Assembly: GCA_944322605.1 (NCBI GenBank)
Contig: CALUPD010000019.1
Location: forward strand, 1 to 41,169
Direction of reading: 5' to 3'
Source of the DNA: an uncultured Bacteroidales bacterium
GTDB lineage: Bacteria; Bacteroidota; Bacteroidia; Bacteroidales; UBA932
DNA length: 41,169 bases
This document shows, in pieces, positions 8,477-18,100 of the stretch. The notes beneath the pieces were generated by a model. The model made no database searches and was not told the origin of the DNA. It saw only the letters and a program-made list of their open reading frames with translations. Numbering within the stretch: the stretch's first letter is position 1; every line of letters starts with the position of its first letter. The position numbers and the translations under genes were made by a program.

Positions 8477-8998
8477 TCAAACCGCCCCGATTATTTTTTC
8501 ATAGGCCAGCCTCTCCGCATTTCTTCCGCCGTCGGAATAATATATCTTTCCGCAATACCTGAAACCGGATTTTTCAAAAATGGCAAGCATCTCCTTATTA
8601 TCGAAATTCGTATCGGCACGGAAACGGAACACGTTCCTCGCAATTGCAAGTTCCTCGGCATACCGCATAAACCGTTTTGCAATCCCCTGCCCCTTGAAAC
8701 ATGAAGAGACGGCAAGCCTATGGATTACTACATACGGCAAAGAATCCGACCATCGCCCGACGATTCTGTCATATGAAGGCTCTCCGTCGAAAACTATCGA
8801 AGCATAGGCAGCCAGACCGTTGCATTCCGCGACATAAGCAGTCCCGTCAGATATGTCTTTTTCTATATTTTCCGGCAACGGATACGATTCGTCCCATTGA
8901 TTGCGTCCATTCGCCGCCATGAAGGATTTCGCATCGGATATGATCCTCCATATGCGCTCCATGTCGTCAGGGACGGCCTTTCTGAAAATCAAATTCAT
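8477..8998 (-). CDS. GNAT-family N-acetyltransferase
   Basis: This 173-residue protein has the GNAT fold. The N-terminal strand LIFRKAVPDDMERIWRII is typical. The acetyl-CoA binding motif A appears as VSSCFKGQGIAKRFMRYAEE at about residues 106-125, and FEKSGFRYCGKIYY near 150 is the usual final strand. It should transfer an acetyl group from acetyl-CoA to an amine, but the acceptor cannot be read from the sequence. The gene stands alone: 42 bases separate it from the probable promoter region of the downstream operon, and the terminator at 9112-9152 isolates it from the DUF3127 gene upstream. No obvious promoter was found in the bases between that terminator and the start. Confidence 0.85.
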   Translation of the reverse strand: MNLIFRKAVPDDMERIWRIISDAKSFMAANGRNQWDESYPLPENIEKDISDGTAYVAECNGLAAYASIVFDGEPSYDRIVGRWSDSLPYVVIHRLAVSSCFKGQGIAKRFMRYAEELAIARNVFRFRADTNFDNKEMLAIFEKSGFRYCGKIYYSDGGRNAERLAYEKIIGAV

Positions 8999-9111
8999 AA
9001 AACATTCTCCATATAATTGTCACCTCGCGCCTGAAAAGGCTGGAACGGAAACCGGAACGGTTTTCTATCTCCCGGACACCCGGAAGCGGATTCATGGTCC
9101 GGCTGCGCAAT

Positions 9112-9152
9112 AACAAATAAAAGAGGCTTGGCTCCTGTTTTGAGCCAGCCTC
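9112..9152 (-). terminator. Terminator behind the nhaA-FKBP-DUF3127 operon
   Basis: Arms 9123-9134 and 9142-9152 form an 11-bp stem with one bulged base. On the minus strand it is followed by TTTTATTTG. It lies 55 bases behind the DUF3127 stop codon. Confidence 0.8.
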
Positions 9153-9206
9153 ATTTATGATAATGCAGTTTAAGACATTTACTTAAAGAGCCGTCCTAAA
9201 GCCATG

Positions 9207-9542
9207 CTACCATGGAATATCATCTATTTGCCCGTCCGGAATTTCACCCTGTCCCGAAGGAGCGGAAACCGCATTTTCGATTTTCCACGCCCTGACATCG
9301 GTGTACCACCTCCCGTTGAACTCCCTTGACTCTATATTTACATGAATCCTGAGAAGAGAACCTTCTTCGATTCTTTCAAGCTCTCCGACCTTGTCCTCTC
9401 CCCACACGCTTATGCATACCTTTTTAGGATATTGCTCCTGCGTATTTACTATGAACTCCTGTTTTTTCCACGGGCCTCTTGCGCTGCTTCCGGACTGCAC
9501 CGGAAGCTTTTTATCCAAAGTCCCTGTAATTTCCAGACTCAT
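9207..9542 (-). CDS. DUF3127 protein, probable OB-fold with SSB-like C-terminal tip
   Basis: This protein of about 111 residues matches what I recall of DUF3127, a Bacteroidetes family of unknown function. The start MSLEITGTLDKKLPVQSG, the WKKQEFIVNT segment and the alternating beta-strand pattern up to about residue 90 suggest a small OB-fold barrel. A short linker follows, and the protein ends in DGQIDDIPW. That acidic-aromatic end closely resembles the C-terminal tip of single-stranded DNA-binding protein (DDIPF in E. coli, DDLPF in many Bacteroidetes). The chosen ATG overlaps the FKBP stop codon by one base (TAATG). An in-frame ATG four codons upstream would lie inside the FKBP gene and is less likely. 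Binding of DNA or of SSB partners is inference. Confidence 0.85.
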   Translation of the reverse strand: MSLEITGTLDKKLPVQSGSSARGPWKKQEFIVNTQEQYPKKVCISVWGEDKVGELERIEEGSLLRIHVNIESREFNGRWYTDVRAWKIENAVSAPSGQGEIPDGQIDDIPW

Positions 9543-10264
9543 TATTTCTTGCAAACTTCTGCATTATTGTTTTTGATAACCTTTATAAGGTCTACTTCAA
9601 AGATCAGGACCGAATTAGGACCGATCTGCGCAGGCGCGAATGCGCCGTATCCGAGGTCTGAAGGTATATACAAAATTATCTTTCCGCCTTCGCCTATCTT
9701 CGTGAGGCCTTCGCTCCATCCTTTCAGCATGCCTTTCTGAGGGAATTTCGCGGATTCGCCCCTATCGAACGAAGAATCGAATACTGTACCGTCGATAAGC
9801 ATTCCCTTGTAATTCACTTCCACCGAGTCCTGCATCGTCGGGACAAGGTCGGATCCTTTTTCGATGATCTTGTACTGAAGCCCGCTTTCAGTGACTTCCA
9901 CACCTTCTTTCGACTTGTTTTCAGCAAGGAAAGCTTCTCCTTCTTTCTTATTGTATTCCGACTTGGCCTTTCTCATGTCGCTTGCATACTTCGTAATGAG
10001 CCTGTTAGCTTCCATCAGTTCGAATTTCGTTTCCTTACCGCCAAGCACTGCATTCAACGCCTTATCGAATTCCTTGATATTCACATTTGACAAGTCCGTC
10101 TGCTTCAGCATCATCCCGACTGACATTCCGGCTGCATAGCTGACCGAATCCACTCTTGACTGAGGCATTCCGTAATTATTACCTTTTGTGGATTGCGTAG
10201 AATTTCCACATGAGACCATTGCTGCCGCAACAGCCAACAGCATAGTTGCTTTAACTAATTTCAT
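9542..10264 (-). CDS. Lipoprotein FKBP-type peptidyl-prolyl cis-trans isomerase
   Basis: This 240-residue protein speeds proline isomerisation during folding of exported proteins. The N-terminus MKLVKATMLLAVAAAMVSCG is a lipoprotein signal with the acylated cysteine at residue 19, so the protein should be anchored by lipid in the envelope. An FKBP-N dimerisation region (about 38-115) precedes the FKBP domain (about 120-235). Family motifs include VEVNYKGMLIDGTVFDSSFDRG and, near the end, YGAFAPAQIGPNSVLIFEVDLI. It resembles FkpA/Mip proteins. It follows nhaA by 11 bases and is coupled to the DUF3127 gene by TAATG. The pairing of an envelope chaperone with a probable cytoplasmic OB-fold protein is odd. 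Confidence 0.93.
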   Translation of the reverse strand: MKLVKATMLLAVAAAMVSCGNSTQSTKGNNYGMPQSRVDSVSYAAGMSVGMMLKQTDLSNVNIKEFDKALNAVLGGKETKFELMEANRLITKYASDMRKAKSEYNKKEGEAFLAENKSKEGVEVTESGLQYKIIEKGSDLVPTMQDSVEVNYKGMLIDGTVFDSSFDRGESAKFPQKGMLKGWSEGLTKIGEGGKIILYIPSDLGYGAFAPAQIGPNSVLIFEVDLIKVIKNNNAEVCKK

Positions 10265-10275
10265 AAACTTAGAAT

Positions 10276-11643
10276 TTAATATTTGTTATTATTTAAACCT
10301 TTATTTCCCTTTGACGATGAAATCCGCAATGCCGCAAGTCCTATCAGGGCAGCGCAGAACGACGTCATCAGAATCGTCGCCTTGCCTGTATCCACAAGGA
10401 CCTTGTCTGAGAAAGCGAGCCCGTCTATGAATATCGACATGGTGAATCCGATTCCGGCGATTATACCCAAAGACAAAATCTGTACCCAAGTCGTTCCTTC
10501 CGGCAATTTTGCGATTCCGAGCTTCACAACGATAAAGCTCATTATGAAAATTCCCAGCGGCTTGCCGACAAGCAGCCCGAAGAAAATTCCCGGCACCAAA
10601 GGCTGCACAGGCGACGAAAAAACGGCCGAATCCAATGCTACTCCTGAATTAGCAAGGGCGAAAACAGGCATTATGAAAAAGGACACCCAAGGGCTGAGCG
10701 CATGCTCGAACCTGTGCATCAAAGGATTGATTTTTCTTACGTTATTGCTGACGGCATGTATTATTTCCTGCTGCTCGGAATTTGCCAGCACTTCCACTTC
10801 CGCATTGCTATTCTTCCTGAACCTTTTCATGAGCATTTCCATTCTTGCCTGGAAACGCACCTCGTTTATGGTAGTCTTGGAAGGAATCGTCAACGCAAGC
10901 AAAACCCCGGATATCGTGGCATGGATTCCCGAACTATATACGAAATACCACAACAGCATCCCAGGCAGGATATACGCAAGTACGTTCCTGACACGCAACC
11001 TCCCTATTATGACCAAAGCCACAACGACCAAAGCCGCATAGGCCAGCATATCCACATGTACCGCATGCGAAGGATAAAACAGGGCCAGGACTATTATCGC
11101 TCCCAAATCGTCAGCTATGGCCAAAGCTGCAAGAAACACCTTCAGTCCCACTGGAATTCTTTTCCCCAACAATGACAAAACCCCCAACGCAAAAGCTATG
11201 TCCGTTGCCATGGGTATGCCCCATCCGCTCTGCGACGGAGTCCCGGAATTGAAGGCTGCATAAATCAAAGCGGGGACAGCCATTCCTCCGACCGCTGCAA
11301 AGACAGGCAGCGCAGCATGTTTGAAAGACGACAACTCTCCTACAAGTATCTCCCTTTTTATCTCAAGCCCCACTACAAAGAAGAATATCGCCATCAATGC
11401 ATCGTTCACCCAATTTATCAAAGGCATTCCCAAACCGAACTTCCCGACCGAAAACGACACTTCGACATCCCATATGTCATCCAAATGGCTGATAGTTGGA
11501 ATATTGGCAACAAGAATAGCCAGCACGGCGCACACGAGAAGGACTATTCCTCCCGCAGCCTGGTTCTGGAAAAAACTGTTGAAAACGCTTTTGAAAGAAA
11601 CAGCCATCCGGTAGCTTCTGAGCGAAGAAGAGGATTTATTCAT
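10276..11643 (-). CDS. nhaA: Na+/H+ antiporter NhaA
   Basis: This 455-residue inner-membrane antiporter exports Na+ in exchange for protons. About 12 hydrophobic segments are visible. The family's key residues are present: MATDIAFALG carries the Asp equal to Asp133 of E. coli NhaA, and ALAIADDLGAIIVLALF carries the paired Asp163-Asp164 of the ion site. The length exceeds the E. coli protein (388) mainly through an N-terminal extension of about 20 residues and a hydrophilic loop at about 260-300, as in other Bacteroidetes. A start at the Met of residue 13 is possible. It is the first gene of an operon with FKBP and DUF3127. A TAnnTTTG box lies 31 bases upstream. Confidence 0.95.
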   Translation of the reverse strand: MNKSSSSLRSYRMAVSFKSVFNSFFQNQAAGGIVLLVCAVLAILVANIPTISHLDDIWDVEVSFSVGKFGLGMPLINWVNDALMAIFFFVVGLEIKREILVGELSSFKHAALPVFAAVGGMAVPALIYAAFNSGTPSQSGWGIPMATDIAFALGVLSLLGKRIPVGLKVFLAALAIADDLGAIIVLALFYPSHAVHVDMLAYAALVVVALVIIGRLRVRNVLAYILPGMLLWYFVYSSGIHATISGVLLALTIPSKTTINEVRFQARMEMLMKRFRKNSNAEVEVLANSEQQEIIHAVSNNVRKINPLMHRFEHALSPWVSFFIMPVFALANSGVALDSAVFSSPVQPLVPGIFFGLLVGKPLGIFIMSFIVVKLGIAKLPEGTTWVQILSLGIIAGIGFTMSIFIDGLAFSDKVLVDTGKATILMTSFCAALIGLAALRISSSKGNKGLNNNKY

Positions 11644-11673
11644 GAGTTTATGATTAGAATATTATCAACAAAG

Positions 11674-11681
11674 CAAAGATA
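11674..11681 (-). promoter_or_regulatory. Promoter -7 box of nhaA
   Basis: The minus strand reads TATCTTTG, in the short gap between the ureohydrolase gene and nhaA. No TTTG lies at the usual distance upstream, so this is a partial match. Confidence 0.5.
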
Positions 11682-11684
11682 ATA

Positions 11685-12719
11685 TTATTTCTCCATATTC
11701 AGTTTCGCATAAATGCAAAGCTTGAACAGCATGCGAGCGCCGACATTCGCATCCCATTCATCAGAACAGGACGGAGCCACCTCGCACAAATCCGCTCCGA
11801 CAATTCTTCTGCCGCTGTGCGCGAGCTTGCGCAAAAGGTAATCCGCCTTGTCGAAAGAAATTCCTCCCGGCACCGGAGTACCTGTAGCAGGGCAATATTC
11901 CGGAGAAAGCCCGTCTATATCGAAGCTGATATACACATTTTCCGGAAGAGTCTCTATTATGCTGTCGCATATGGAGGCCCATGTCATTCCTTCGAATTGC
12001 GATTTGCACATGTCCGAATTCGGAAAGGCCTTGACCTTAGGATTGTTTCTGATTATCTCGTATTCTTCGCTGCAAAAATCCCTTATCGCGACCTGCGTGA
12101 TAGACGATACGCCGGCGATTTTTTCCAATGCGTTATACATGATCGACGCATGGGAGTACTCGAAACCCTCGTATGACTTTCTCAAATCCGCATGGGCGTC
12201 TATATGAAGAATCCCTATGCTTCCGTACTTTTCAGCCATTGCCCTTATGGCCCCGAACGGCGCGCTATGTTCTCCTCCGAGTACTATCACGAACCTGCCC
12301 TGCTCCGCAAATCCCTTTACGGTATCGTATACATATCCGTTCATCATTTCCGAAGCCTCGTTCACCTTCCTGCATTTTTCCATAACCTCAGGCGAATTCA
12401 CGCTTGCGCCTTCGGACAGCATGGCTATCGCCTGCTTGGCGATTTTCCTGTATTTCTTATTGGCCTTGTACAGCCCGCCGTCGTCTTTTACCGTACCTAT
12501 CTTTATTTTCCATGCTTCCGGATATGCCAGATCGAACAAGTCCACCTGCAAGGAAGCGTCAAGCATGGCATCCGGCCCTTTTGAAGTCCCGTCCGCGTAA
12601 GATGTGGTCGCATCCCATTTTACAGGAACGATAACAATCTCTGAATCTTTCAAATCATACGGCAGGCCGAAATAATTTCCGTTAGGCATGCCTATGTCGT
12701 TAGGATCAAAATCTTTCAT
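11685..12719 (-). CDS. speB: Agmatinase/ureohydrolase family enzyme
   Basis: This 344-residue member of the arginase superfamily most likely hydrolyses agmatine to putrescine and urea in polyamine synthesis. The binuclear manganese ligands are visible as the His in GGEHSAPFG, the HIDAHADLR cluster and SFDIDGLSPEYCPATGTP, with the closing GADLCEVAP. The first motif has Glu where most agmatinases have Asp (GGDHS). The start was set at the ATG at 12719 (MKDFDPNDIGMP), because the 23 codons upstream lie in the shared promoter region with recQ and look non-coding. Arginase, guanidinobutyrase or formimidoglutamase activity cannot be excluded. No arginine decarboxylase gene is in the window. Confidence 0.85.
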   Translation of the reverse strand: MKDFDPNDIGMPNGNYFGLPYDLKDSEIVIVPVKWDATTSYADGTSKGPDAMLDASLQVDLFDLAYPEAWKIKIGTVKDDGGLYKANKKYRKIAKQAIAMLSEGASVNSPEVMEKCRKVNEASEMMNGYVYDTVKGFAEQGRFVIVLGGEHSAPFGAIRAMAEKYGSIGILHIDAHADLRKSYEGFEYSHASIMYNALEKIAGVSSITQVAIRDFCSEEYEIIRNNPKVKAFPNSDMCKSQFEGMTWASICDSIIETLPENVYISFDIDGLSPEYCPATGTPVPGGISFDKADYLLRKLAHSGRRIVGADLCEVAPSCSDEWDANVGARMLFKLCIYAKLNMEK

Positions 12720-12725
12720 AACACA

Positions 12726-12756
12726 TTTGTTCAATAAAAAGTTTTCATTAACTTTA
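12726..12756 (+). promoter_or_regulatory. Probable recQ promoter
   Basis: TTTG at 12726-12729 is followed after 19 bases by TAACTTTA at 12749-12756. That is a Bacteroidetes-type -33/-7 pair with one mismatch in the -7 box. It lies 35 bases in front of the recQ start. Confidence 0.5.
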
Positions 12757-12763
12757 TGGGGCA

Positions 12764-12771
12764 CAAAAATA
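12764..12771 (-). promoter_or_regulatory. Probable speB -7 box
   Basis: On the minus strand this reads TATTTTTG, matching TAnnTTTG. It is 44 bases upstream of the chosen speB start. It overlaps the recQ leader, so the two genes are divergently transcribed from about 70 bases. No clear -33 element is seen. Confidence 0.45.
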
Positions 12772-12791
12772 ATGATTTTAAAAAACAATAA

Positions 12792-14984
12792 ATGTCCATC
12801 AGCAAAGAAATATTACATGCGAAGCTTAAAGAATTCTTCGGCTTCGATTCCTTTAAAAATCAACAGGAAGAAATCATTCAAAACCTGATTGAAGGCAATG
12901 ACACATTTGTTCTGATGCCTACGGGAGGCGGAAAATCATTATGCTACCAGCTTCCGGCTCTTGTAATGCCTGGAACGGCAATCGTGATATCGCCGCTGAT
13001 AGCACTCATGAAAAACCAGGTAGACGCGATAAGGGGCTTCGTTTCGAATCAGGAAGGCATTGCGCACTTCCTCAATTCTTCCCTCAACAAGGCCCAAATA
13101 CAGGAAGTAAAGGATGATTTGCTGTCAGGGGTGACGAAACTGCTGTATGTAGCTCCGGAATCATTGACAAAAGAAGATAATATTCAATTGCTGAAACAGA
13201 TAAAAATTTCCTTCTACGCAGTAGACGAAGCTCACTGCATATCCGAATGGGGACATGACTTCAGGCCCGAATACAGAAGGATTTACCCGATTTCCCAGGA
13301 AATAGGCAGCGCGCCGGTAATAGCCCTTACTGCTACCGCAACGCCCAAAGTGCAGCATGATATCCAGAAAAACCTGGGAATGATGGATGCAAAAGTATTC
13401 AAATCGTCGTTCAACAGGCCGAACCTGTATTATGAAGTCAGGCCAAAAAACAACGTTGACAAGGAAATAATAAAATTCATCAAGGAAAATCCGGGAAAAT
13501 CAGGCATCATCTACTGCCTTAGCAGAAAAAAGGTGGAGGAGATAGCGGAGCTGCTGTGCATAAACGGCATCAAGGCCGTTCCTTACCATGCCGGATTGGA
13601 CGCGGCCACTCGCGCAAAGAACCAGGACATGTTTCTGATGGAAGAAGTAGACGTCGTGGTTGCAACAATAGCCTTCGGAATGGGAATAGACAAGCCTGAC
13701 GTAAGGTTCGTTCTCCATTACGACATTCCAAAAAGCCTCGAAGGCTACTATCAGGAAACCGGAAGAGCCGGAAGGGACGGAGGCGAAGGCCAGTGCGTGG
13801 CATTCTACAGCTATAAAGACATCATAAAGCTCGAAAAATTCATGCAGGGGAAACCTGTCTCGGAACAGGAAATAGGAAAACAGCTCCTGCTGGACACTGT
13901 CACCTATGCTGAGACGAACCAATGCAGAAGGAAAGTCCTGCTGAACTATTTCGGAGAACAATACACGCAGGACAATTGCGGGAACTGCGACAATTGCCTG
14001 AATCCTAAACCGCAATTCGACGGGACAGGCGACATGGCGACCGTCATCAGGCTAATCCTGTCACTCAAGGAGAATTTCAAGGCAGAACACCTGGCAAATA
14101 TCCTGGGCGGAGTGATGAATGCACTTATCAAATCCTATAACCACGATGAAAGCGAGTTTTTCGGAATCGATCCGGCAAAAAGCCAGCACCACTGGCTGTC
14201 TGTGATAAGGCACGGGCTTACAGGCAGGCTGCTTGAAAAAAATACGGAAAAATACGGACTCATATCCGTCACCGAACAAGGCATGGAATTCCTCGACAAG
14301 CCCTATCCCATAATGATGACCGAAGACCGCATTTTCACGGACGAAGAAGACGAGCCTGCCACGATAGGCAACAAGCATTCAGGAGGCGGAGGAGACACGA
14401 ATCTCCTTGCAATGCTGAAAGAATTACGTTCCGAAATGTCAAAAAGGCTGAAACTTCCTCCATTCGTGATTTTTGCAGACACGTCTCTCGACGACATGTC
14501 CATACAGTACCCTGTCACCATGGACGAACTTAAAAACTGCCAGGGCGTAGGAGAAGGAAAAGCGAAAAAATACGGCAAGGATTTCATAGAACTCATCAAG
14601 GCATATGTGGAGGAAAACGATATCGAAAGGCCTACAGACCTTGTCGTAAAATCCATAGTCAACAAACAGCAGAACAAAGTCTACATAATTCAAGGAATAG
14701 ACAGGAAACTGCCACTCGAAGACATTGCCGAAGCAAAGAACTTGGAATTCAACGAACTTCTTGAAGAAATAGAATCCATCGTCTATTCGGGAACGAAGCT
14801 GAACATAGATTACTATCTCAGCCAGACAATCGATGACGACAAAATAGATGATATCTACTCGTATTTCAAGGAAGAAGCCGAAACGGATTCAATACAGGAG
14901 GCCGCAAAAGAACTCGGCCCGGACTATACCGAGGAAGAAATACGCCTTGTCCGAATAAAATTCATATCCGAACTCGGCAATTAA
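12792..14984 (+). CDS. recQ: ATP-dependent DNA helicase RecQ
   Basis: This 730-residue 3'-5' DNA helicase acts in recombination and repair of stalled forks. Helicase motifs run in order: LMPTGGGKSLCYQLPAL (Walker A, about residue 38), AVDEAHCISEWGHDFRPEY (DEAH box and RecQ aromatic loop, about 144) and QETGRAGRDG (motif VI, about 322). The zinc-binding domain follows with Cys residues in NQCRRKV and NCGNCDNC (about 375-400). A winged-helix RQC domain covers about 410-515 and an HRDC domain about 535-615. The last 110 residues form a helical extension seen in Bacteroidetes RecQ, so the protein is longer than the E. coli one (about 610). The translation start is preceded by an A-rich stretch, usual for this phylum. 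Confidence 0.96.
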   Translation: MSISKEILHAKLKEFFGFDSFKNQQEEIIQNLIEGNDTFVLMPTGGGKSLCYQLPALVMPGTAIVISPLIALMKNQVDAIRGFVSNQEGIAHFLNSSLNKAQIQEVKDDLLSGVTKLLYVAPESLTKEDNIQLLKQIKISFYAVDEAHCISEWGHDFRPEYRRIYPISQEIGSAPVIALTATATPKVQHDIQKNLGMMDAKVFKSSFNRPNLYYEVRPKNNVDKEIIKFIKENPGKSGIIYCLSRKKVEEIAELLCINGIKAVPYHAGLDAATRAKNQDMFLMEEVDVVVATIAFGMGIDKPDVRFVLHYDIPKSLEGYYQETGRAGRDGGEGQCVAFYSYKDIIKLEKFMQGKPVSEQEIGKQLLLDTVTYAETNQCRRKVLLNYFGEQYTQDNCGNCDNCLNPKPQFDGTGDMATVIRLILSLKENFKAEHLANILGGVMNALIKSYNHDESEFFGIDPAKSQHHWLSVIRHGLTGRLLEKNTEKYGLISVTEQGMEFLDKPYPIMMTEDRIFTDEEDEPATIGNKHSGGGGDTNLLAMLKELRSEMSKRLKLPPFVIFADTSLDDMSIQYPVTMDELKNCQGVGEGKAKKYGKDFIELIKAYVEENDIERPTDLVVKSIVNKQQNKVYIIQGIDRKLPLEDIAEAKNLEFNELLEEIESIVYSGTKLNIDYYLSQTIDDDKIDDIYSYFKEEAETDSIQEAAKELGPDYTEEEIRLVRIKFISELGN

Positions 14985-15015
14985 AACGCAAAGGCAAGAC
15001 CCGATACGAAATAAC

Positions 15016-15060
15016 AAAATGGACTGCACTGTAATGTTCGGTGCAGTCCATTTTATTGTT
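15016..15060 (+). terminator. recQ terminator
   Basis: Perfect arms 15016-15029 and 15041-15054 are followed on the plus strand by a T-rich run. Because the arms begin with AAAA, the structure could also stop minus-strand transcripts. Confidence 0.85.
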
Positions 15061-15087
15061 TCCCCGTTTAGCTTGCTCATCCGCAAT

Positions 15088-15131
15088 ACCAAAAAGGAAG
15101 CCGTGTCATTGTTTTGACACGGCTTCCTTTT
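15088..15131 (-). terminator. Terminator of the rpoBC operon
   Basis: Arms of 17 bp at 15092-15108 and 15115-15131 are followed on the minus strand by a U-run. It lies 20 bases behind the rpoC stop codon and faces the recQ terminator, so the convergent genes are doubly insulated. Confidence 0.9.
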
Positions 15132-15150
15132 CATATGTTCATCCTACGTT

Positions 15151-18100
15151 TTATTCCGCAGATTTCTTGCTTGCAGACCTTACCATGTTCTGGTAATCTT
15201 CCATTGACGCTACGACAATATTGTCGTATTCCCTTGCGCCGGTACCTGCCGGTATCAGATGCCCGCAAATCACATTTTCCTTAAGACCTTCAAGATCATC
15301 GGATTTGCCATATATTGCAGCATCGCTGAGAACTTTTGTCGTTTCCTGGAATGATGCAGCCGACATGAAGCTGTTTGTCCTCAATGCCGCTCTGGTAATT
15401 CCTTGAAGCACCTGGTTGGAAGTTGCCGGAATAGCGTCCCTTGCCACAACAAGCTTGAGGTCCTGACGTTTCAAAGTAGAATTGACTTCCCTCAATCTTC
15501 TGACTGTAACAATCTGGCCAGGCTTCAACTCCTTGGAATCCCCGGCATCCTGAACGACTTTCTTATCCCAAATATTATCGTTTTCCTGCATGAAATCCCA
15601 TTTGTCGACCAACTGCTCAGGCAAGAACCTCGTATCTCCCGGGTCTACGATTTCCACCTTTCTCATCATCTGTCTTACGATGATTTCGAAATGCTTGTCG
15701 TTTATCTTCACGCCCTGCATTCGGTAAACTTCCTGAATTTCATTCACGATATATTCCTGGACCTTGGTAGGACCCTGAATTGCAAGTATATCGGCTGGAG
15801 CAATAGCACCTTCGGACAAAGGCATTCCGGCTCTCACATAATCGTTTTCCTGAACAAGTATCTGTTTTGACAACGGAACAAGGTATCTCTTTTCTTCTCC
15901 TGTCTTGGATTTCACGATAATCTCCCTGTTGCCCCTCTTAATCTTGCCCATCTGGATTTCGCCGTTGATTTCGGAAACGATAGCAGGATTAGACGGATTC
16001 CTTGCTTCAAAGAGCTCGGTAACACGAGGAAGACCTCCTGTGATATCGCCCGACTTGCCTATGGCTCTCGGTATTTTGACGAGGACATCCCCGGCCTTTA
16101 CTTTCTGCCCGTTTTCCACCATGATATGGGCACCGACCGGAAGGTTGTACTGCTTGAGCTCGTTCTTATCGCTGTCAAGGATCTTGATAGTAGGGTTTTT
16201 CGATTTGTCCCTGGACTCTATAATCACCTTTTCCTTATGCAATGAATACTCGTCAGCAGCTTCTTCCCTATAAGTAACGCCTTCTATAAGGCTGTCCAAG
16301 GCAATTTTTCCTGAAAGTTCGGCAATGGTAACCGCATTGTATGCATCCCATTCGCATATGACATCGCCTTTCTTGACAATATCGCCGTCCTTGTGGTAAA
16401 GCATTGCGCCGTAAGGAATATTGTACTGGGACAGGGTAATGCCGGTATTGACATCCACTATCTTCATCTCGGCAGTACGTCCTATGACGACTTCATGCTG
16501 CGTGCCGTCCTCGGCTTCCTTGGTAATAGTCCTCAACTCTTCCATTTCGAGACGTCCGTCGTACCTTACTTCGATTTTGCTTTCCGAAGCTATGCTCGAC
16601 GCCGTACCTCCGACGTGGAATGTACGCAAAGTCAACTGTGTACCAGGTTCTCCGATAGACTGTGCCGCGATGACTCCGACGACTTCTCCTTTCTCTACCA
16701 TTCGGCCTGTCGCCAAATTTCTGCCGTAACATTTCGCGCACACTCCCTTCCTTGACTCGCAAGTAAGCACGGAACGTATCTCTACCTGTTCGATAGGAAG
16801 CTTTTCTATCTGAGCAGCCACGTCCTCGGTGATTTCCTCTCCGGCACGCAATATTATTTCCCCGGTAAGAGGATTGTATATGTCGTGAACTGACGTCCTG
16901 CCCAATATCCTGTCGTACAATGTTTCCACGATTTCATCCTTGTTCTTGATCGCAGTTGCGATAAGACCTCTCAAAGTACCGCAGTCTTCTTCGTTTATGA
17001 TGACATCATGAGAGACATCGACGAGCCTTCTTGTAAGATAACCGGCATCGGCTGTCTTCAATGCGGTATCGGCAAGACCCTTGCGGGCACCGTGCGTAGA
17101 AATGAAGTACTCAAGGACTGACAAGCCTTCCTTGAAGTTGGAAAGAATCGGGTTTTCGATGATTTCCGCTCCGGTAGAACCTGATTTCTGAGGTTTCGCC
17201 ATCAAACCACGCATTCCGCACAACTGACGTATCTGCTCCTTCGAACCACGGGCTCCTGAATGCAACATCATATACACAGGATTGAATCCCTGATTGTCTC
17301 CGGCAATCCTCTTCTCGACGATATTGGTAAGCCTTGAGTTCGTATTGGTCCAGACGTCGATAATCTGATTATACCTTTCATTATTGGTTATCAAACCGTT
17401 ATTATAACTTGCCATAATGTTTTCAACGGCTTTGTAACCGTCTTCGACAAGTTTCTGTTTTTCTTCAGGTATGATAACGTCGTCAAGGTTGAACGAAAGG
17501 CCTCCTCGGTATGCCATCTGATAACCTATTTCCTTTATATCATCCAGGAATTGTGAAGTACGTGCCACTCCGGAAACTTTCAACACATCTCCGATGATAT
17601 CCCTCAAAGACTTCTTAGTCAATATGGTATTAATATACCCGACTTCAGGAGGAACTACCTTGTTGAACAGGACCCTGCCCGTGGTAGTTTCAACGAGCTG
17701 GTATCCCTGACTCGGATCCGACATGACTTTAGGAAGCCTGACTGAAATCACGGCATGGAGATCCAACCTGTGCTCGTTATAAGCGATAACGACTTCTTCC
17801 GGCCCGTAAAACTTCATGCCCTCGCCTTTGACTCCTGCACGAGGCTTCGTAATATAGTACAGGCCCAAGACCATGTCCTGGGACGGAACTGTAATAGGAG
17901 CTCCGTTTGCGGGATTAAGGATATTATGCGACCCTATCATCAGCAGTTGGGCCTCAAGAATAGCCGCATTTCCCAACGGCAAGTGAACTGCCATCTGGTC
18001 CCCGTCGAAGTCCGCATTGAATGCGGTACATGCGAGAGGATGCAACTGGATAGCCTTTCCTTCTATCATCTTAGGCTGGAAAGCCTGTATACCGAGCCTG

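Noticed and set aside
12720-12788. N-terminal extension of the ureohydrolase
   Set aside because: It would cross the promoter boxes shared with recQ, and family members start near MKDFDPND.
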